A stretch of DNA of 6,590 nt, taken from assembly GCA_030598425.1 (NCBI GenBank), contig JAUVPY010000162.1, forward strand, positions 1 through 6,590, read 5' to 3'. Under the pieces are notes generated by a model, which was given only the letters and a program-made list of their open reading frames with translations, ran no database searches and was not told the origin of the DNA. Each line of letters begins with the position of its first letter. Positions within the stretch are counted from its first letter, which is position 1. This DNA comes from Anaerolineae bacterium. Lineage in GTDB: Bacteria; Chloroflexota; Anaerolineae; 4572-78; NAK82. Both the position numbers and the translations under genes were made by a program. This document shows positions 5,903-6,590 of this stretch, in pieces.

Positions 5903-6242
5903 GTACGCGCGAGATCATGCCATCGACCTGGCTGCGTGCCTCATCAGGCGTCACGCGGCCCTCGGCAACCAGATCGTCGGCGGCTGCTTGCAGTTTGTCT
6001 GCCCATTCGTCGGTGGCGTCGCGCACCTGGCGAATGAACTCATCGCCGCCGCTGCGGGCTCTCTGACTCAGTTGCCGGCTGCGCGTAGCGATTAACTCGC
6101 GTGTCTCCTCACCTGACTGGGGCGCGTATAAGAGGACCACCACAGTCGCTGCCAATGCTCCCAGAGCGGTGCCGAGCAGGAAGAAACCAAATCGCTCGGT
6201 CGTACGTGCGGTGTCCATTTGAGAAATAGGATGTCGGTGCAT
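5892..6242 (-). CDS. YtxH-domain small membrane protein
   Basis: A 116-aa protein with one predicted membrane helix at about 18-39 (FGFFLLGTALGALAATVVVL), followed directly by the YtxH hallmark LYAPQSGEETRE (38-49). A long charged, probably coiled or amphipathic helical tail follows (50-116). YtxH domains occur in small stress-related membrane proteins of Bacillus and others; their molecular function is unknown. The tail contains EGRVTPDEARSQVDGMI and ends RVQSE. The ATG at 6242 is preferred because GAGAGGAGAA precedes it; the in-frame ATG at 6218 (codon 9) has no ribosome-binding site. It probably forms an operon with folC, 20 nt downstream, and begins 4 nt after the stop of a doubtful small ORF. 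Confidence 0.88.
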   Translation of the reverse strand: MHRHPISQMDTARTTERFGFFLLGTALGALAATVVVLLYAPQSGEETRELIATRSRQLSQRARSGGDEFIRQVRDATDEWADKLQAAADDLVAEGRVTPDEARSQVDGMISRVQSE

Positions 6243-6246
6243 AAGA

Positions 6247-6501
6247 TCAGTTCTCCTCTCTGAATTTCTTGTACCTCATCGCCAGGGCTCGTGCGAAGTC
6301 GCTTGACAAATCGAACAGAGTGTGACCCCCCTGCTCGAGCCAGGTCCGCACTTGCCCTGCGGCAAGCACGGGTGACCTGGCGTTTCCCACGGCCCGACAC
6401 GCAGGTCGCGGACCTGCTGCGAGCATTTCTTGACGACGTTCTTTTCGCCCTTTTCGTCGTTTTCGTGCCTTTCGTGTTTCAATAGGTTGCCAACTCACCA
6501 A
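6247..6501 (-). CDS. Doubtful small basic ORF just upstream of the YtxH gene
   Basis: An open frame of 84 codons from a TTG at 6501 to a TGA 4 nt before the YtxH ATG. I do not recognise it. Its C-terminal part, roughly the last 35 residues (VRTWLEQGGHTLFDL, then ARALAMRYKKFREEN), looks like genuine protein: mixed helical composition, mostly G/C third positions, and a last stretch that carries the YtxH Shine-Dalgarno, as in coupled genes. The N-terminal part does not look genuine. Residues about 9-20 are a TRK/ARK/RRK/GRK run produced by a 9-bp tandem repeat, and residues about 26-52 are encoded by palindromic repeats. No Shine-Dalgarno precedes the TTG or the internal ATG at 6426. It may be the 3' end of a gene whose front was replaced by repeats, or a chance ORF. 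Confidence 0.35.
   Translation of the reverse strand: MVSWQPIETRKARKRRKGRKERRQEMLAAGPRPACRAVGNARSPVLAAGQVRTWLEQGGHTLFDLSSDFARALAMRYKKFREEN
6251..6260 (-). promoter_or_regulatory. Shine-Dalgarno that sets the YtxH start
   Basis: GAGAGGAGAA on the minus strand ends 8 nt before the ATG at 6242. No such site precedes the alternative ATG at 6218, so the longer 116-aa form is favoured. The site lies within the last codons of the upstream open frame (R-E-E-N-stop). Confidence 0.7.
6339..6417. repeat. Cluster of palindromes sharing CAGGTC/GACCTG (REP-like)
   Basis: The first palindrome has an outer stem GCCAGGTC (6339-6346) with GACCTGGC (6374-6381). It encloses a perfect hairpin CTTGCC-CTGC-GGCAAG (6351-6366). 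A second palindrome, GCAGGTC-GCG-GACCTGC (6401-6417), follows 19 nt later. The same six-base core is used four times in under 80 bp. This is typical of short dispersed extragenic palindromes, though here part of it is read through by the doubtful ORF at 6247-6501. Confidence 0.75.
6441..6480. repeat. 9-bp imperfect tandem repeat (CTTTTCGTC type)
   Basis: Four adjacent 9-bp units, CTTTTCGCC, CTTTTCGTC, GTTTTCGTG and CCTTTCGTG, are followed by TTTC. The period is a multiple of three, so the minus-strand frame becomes a run of x-Arg-Lys triplets, which explains the basic start of the ORF there without any protein-level selection. Confidence 0.75.
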
Positions 6502-6536
6502 CAGATCGTTCGTGGACCGAATTTCACAAAAAGGTA

Positions 6537-6565
6537 TTGATTATTCCGAGTAATTGTGATATAAT
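6537..6565 (+). promoter_or_regulatory. Near-consensus sigma-70 promoter firing rightward out of the window
   Basis: TTGATT (6537-6542) and a perfect TATAAT (6560-6565) are 17 bp apart, with TGA just before the -10 (extended -10). A start is expected near 6572. The transcribed gene lies beyond the right edge. On the minus strand a much weaker TTGTGG-16-TATTAT pair (complement of 6583-6588 and 6561-6566) overlaps it and could serve the leftward YtxH-folC unit. Confidence 0.75.
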
Positions 6566-6590
6566 AAGCACGATAAGGCTGGCCACAAGC

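Overview
The window is GC-moderate bacterial chromosome with short spacers, good Shine-Dalgarno sites and almost every gene on the minus strand. The style of the FolC, the PRC-barrel/DUF1269 proteins and the tRNA without an encoded CCA would fit a Chloroflexota (Anaerolineae-like) genome. That placement is an impression from the proteins, not a demonstrated assignment. No phage, transposase, CRISPR or plasmid gene is visible.

Layout, read in the direction of transcription (right to left). At the right edge (about 6482-6590) lies a divergent promoter region, with a near-consensus promoter firing rightward out of the window. Leftward from it come a repeat-rich stretch that contains or abuts a small doubtful basic ORF, then a YtxH-domain membrane protein (6242-5892), then folC (5871-4540). 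A tRNA-Asn(GUU) follows (4464-4392), with its own consensus promoter in the gap after folC and a Rho-independent terminator (4374-4342). Next, on the plus strand, is the C-terminal remnant of a short-chain dehydrogenase (about 4023-4319), a pseudogene with no N-terminal half. An RDD-family membrane protein (3862-3206) follows, with a TATAAT promoter near 3955-3983. A 246-nt spacer after it carries a nested inverted repeat.

The left half (2959-1) is the most interesting part. It is a tightly packed operon of four related genes: a stand-alone DUF1269 protein (165 aa), two tandem paralogues (386 and 374 aa) that each join two PRC-barrel-like modules to a C-terminal DUF1269 domain, and a second stand-alone DUF1269 protein that runs off the left edge. 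Spacings are 17 nt, an ATGA overlap and 4 nt. All carry a glycine-rich hydrophobic stretch inside the DUF1269 domain. The arrangement suggests membrane-associated proteins that act together, perhaps as hetero-oligomers, but no function can be assigned. The neighbourhood (RDD, YtxH) is also rich in small membrane or envelope proteins. FolC (folate metabolism) and the tRNA look like ordinary housekeeping neighbours.
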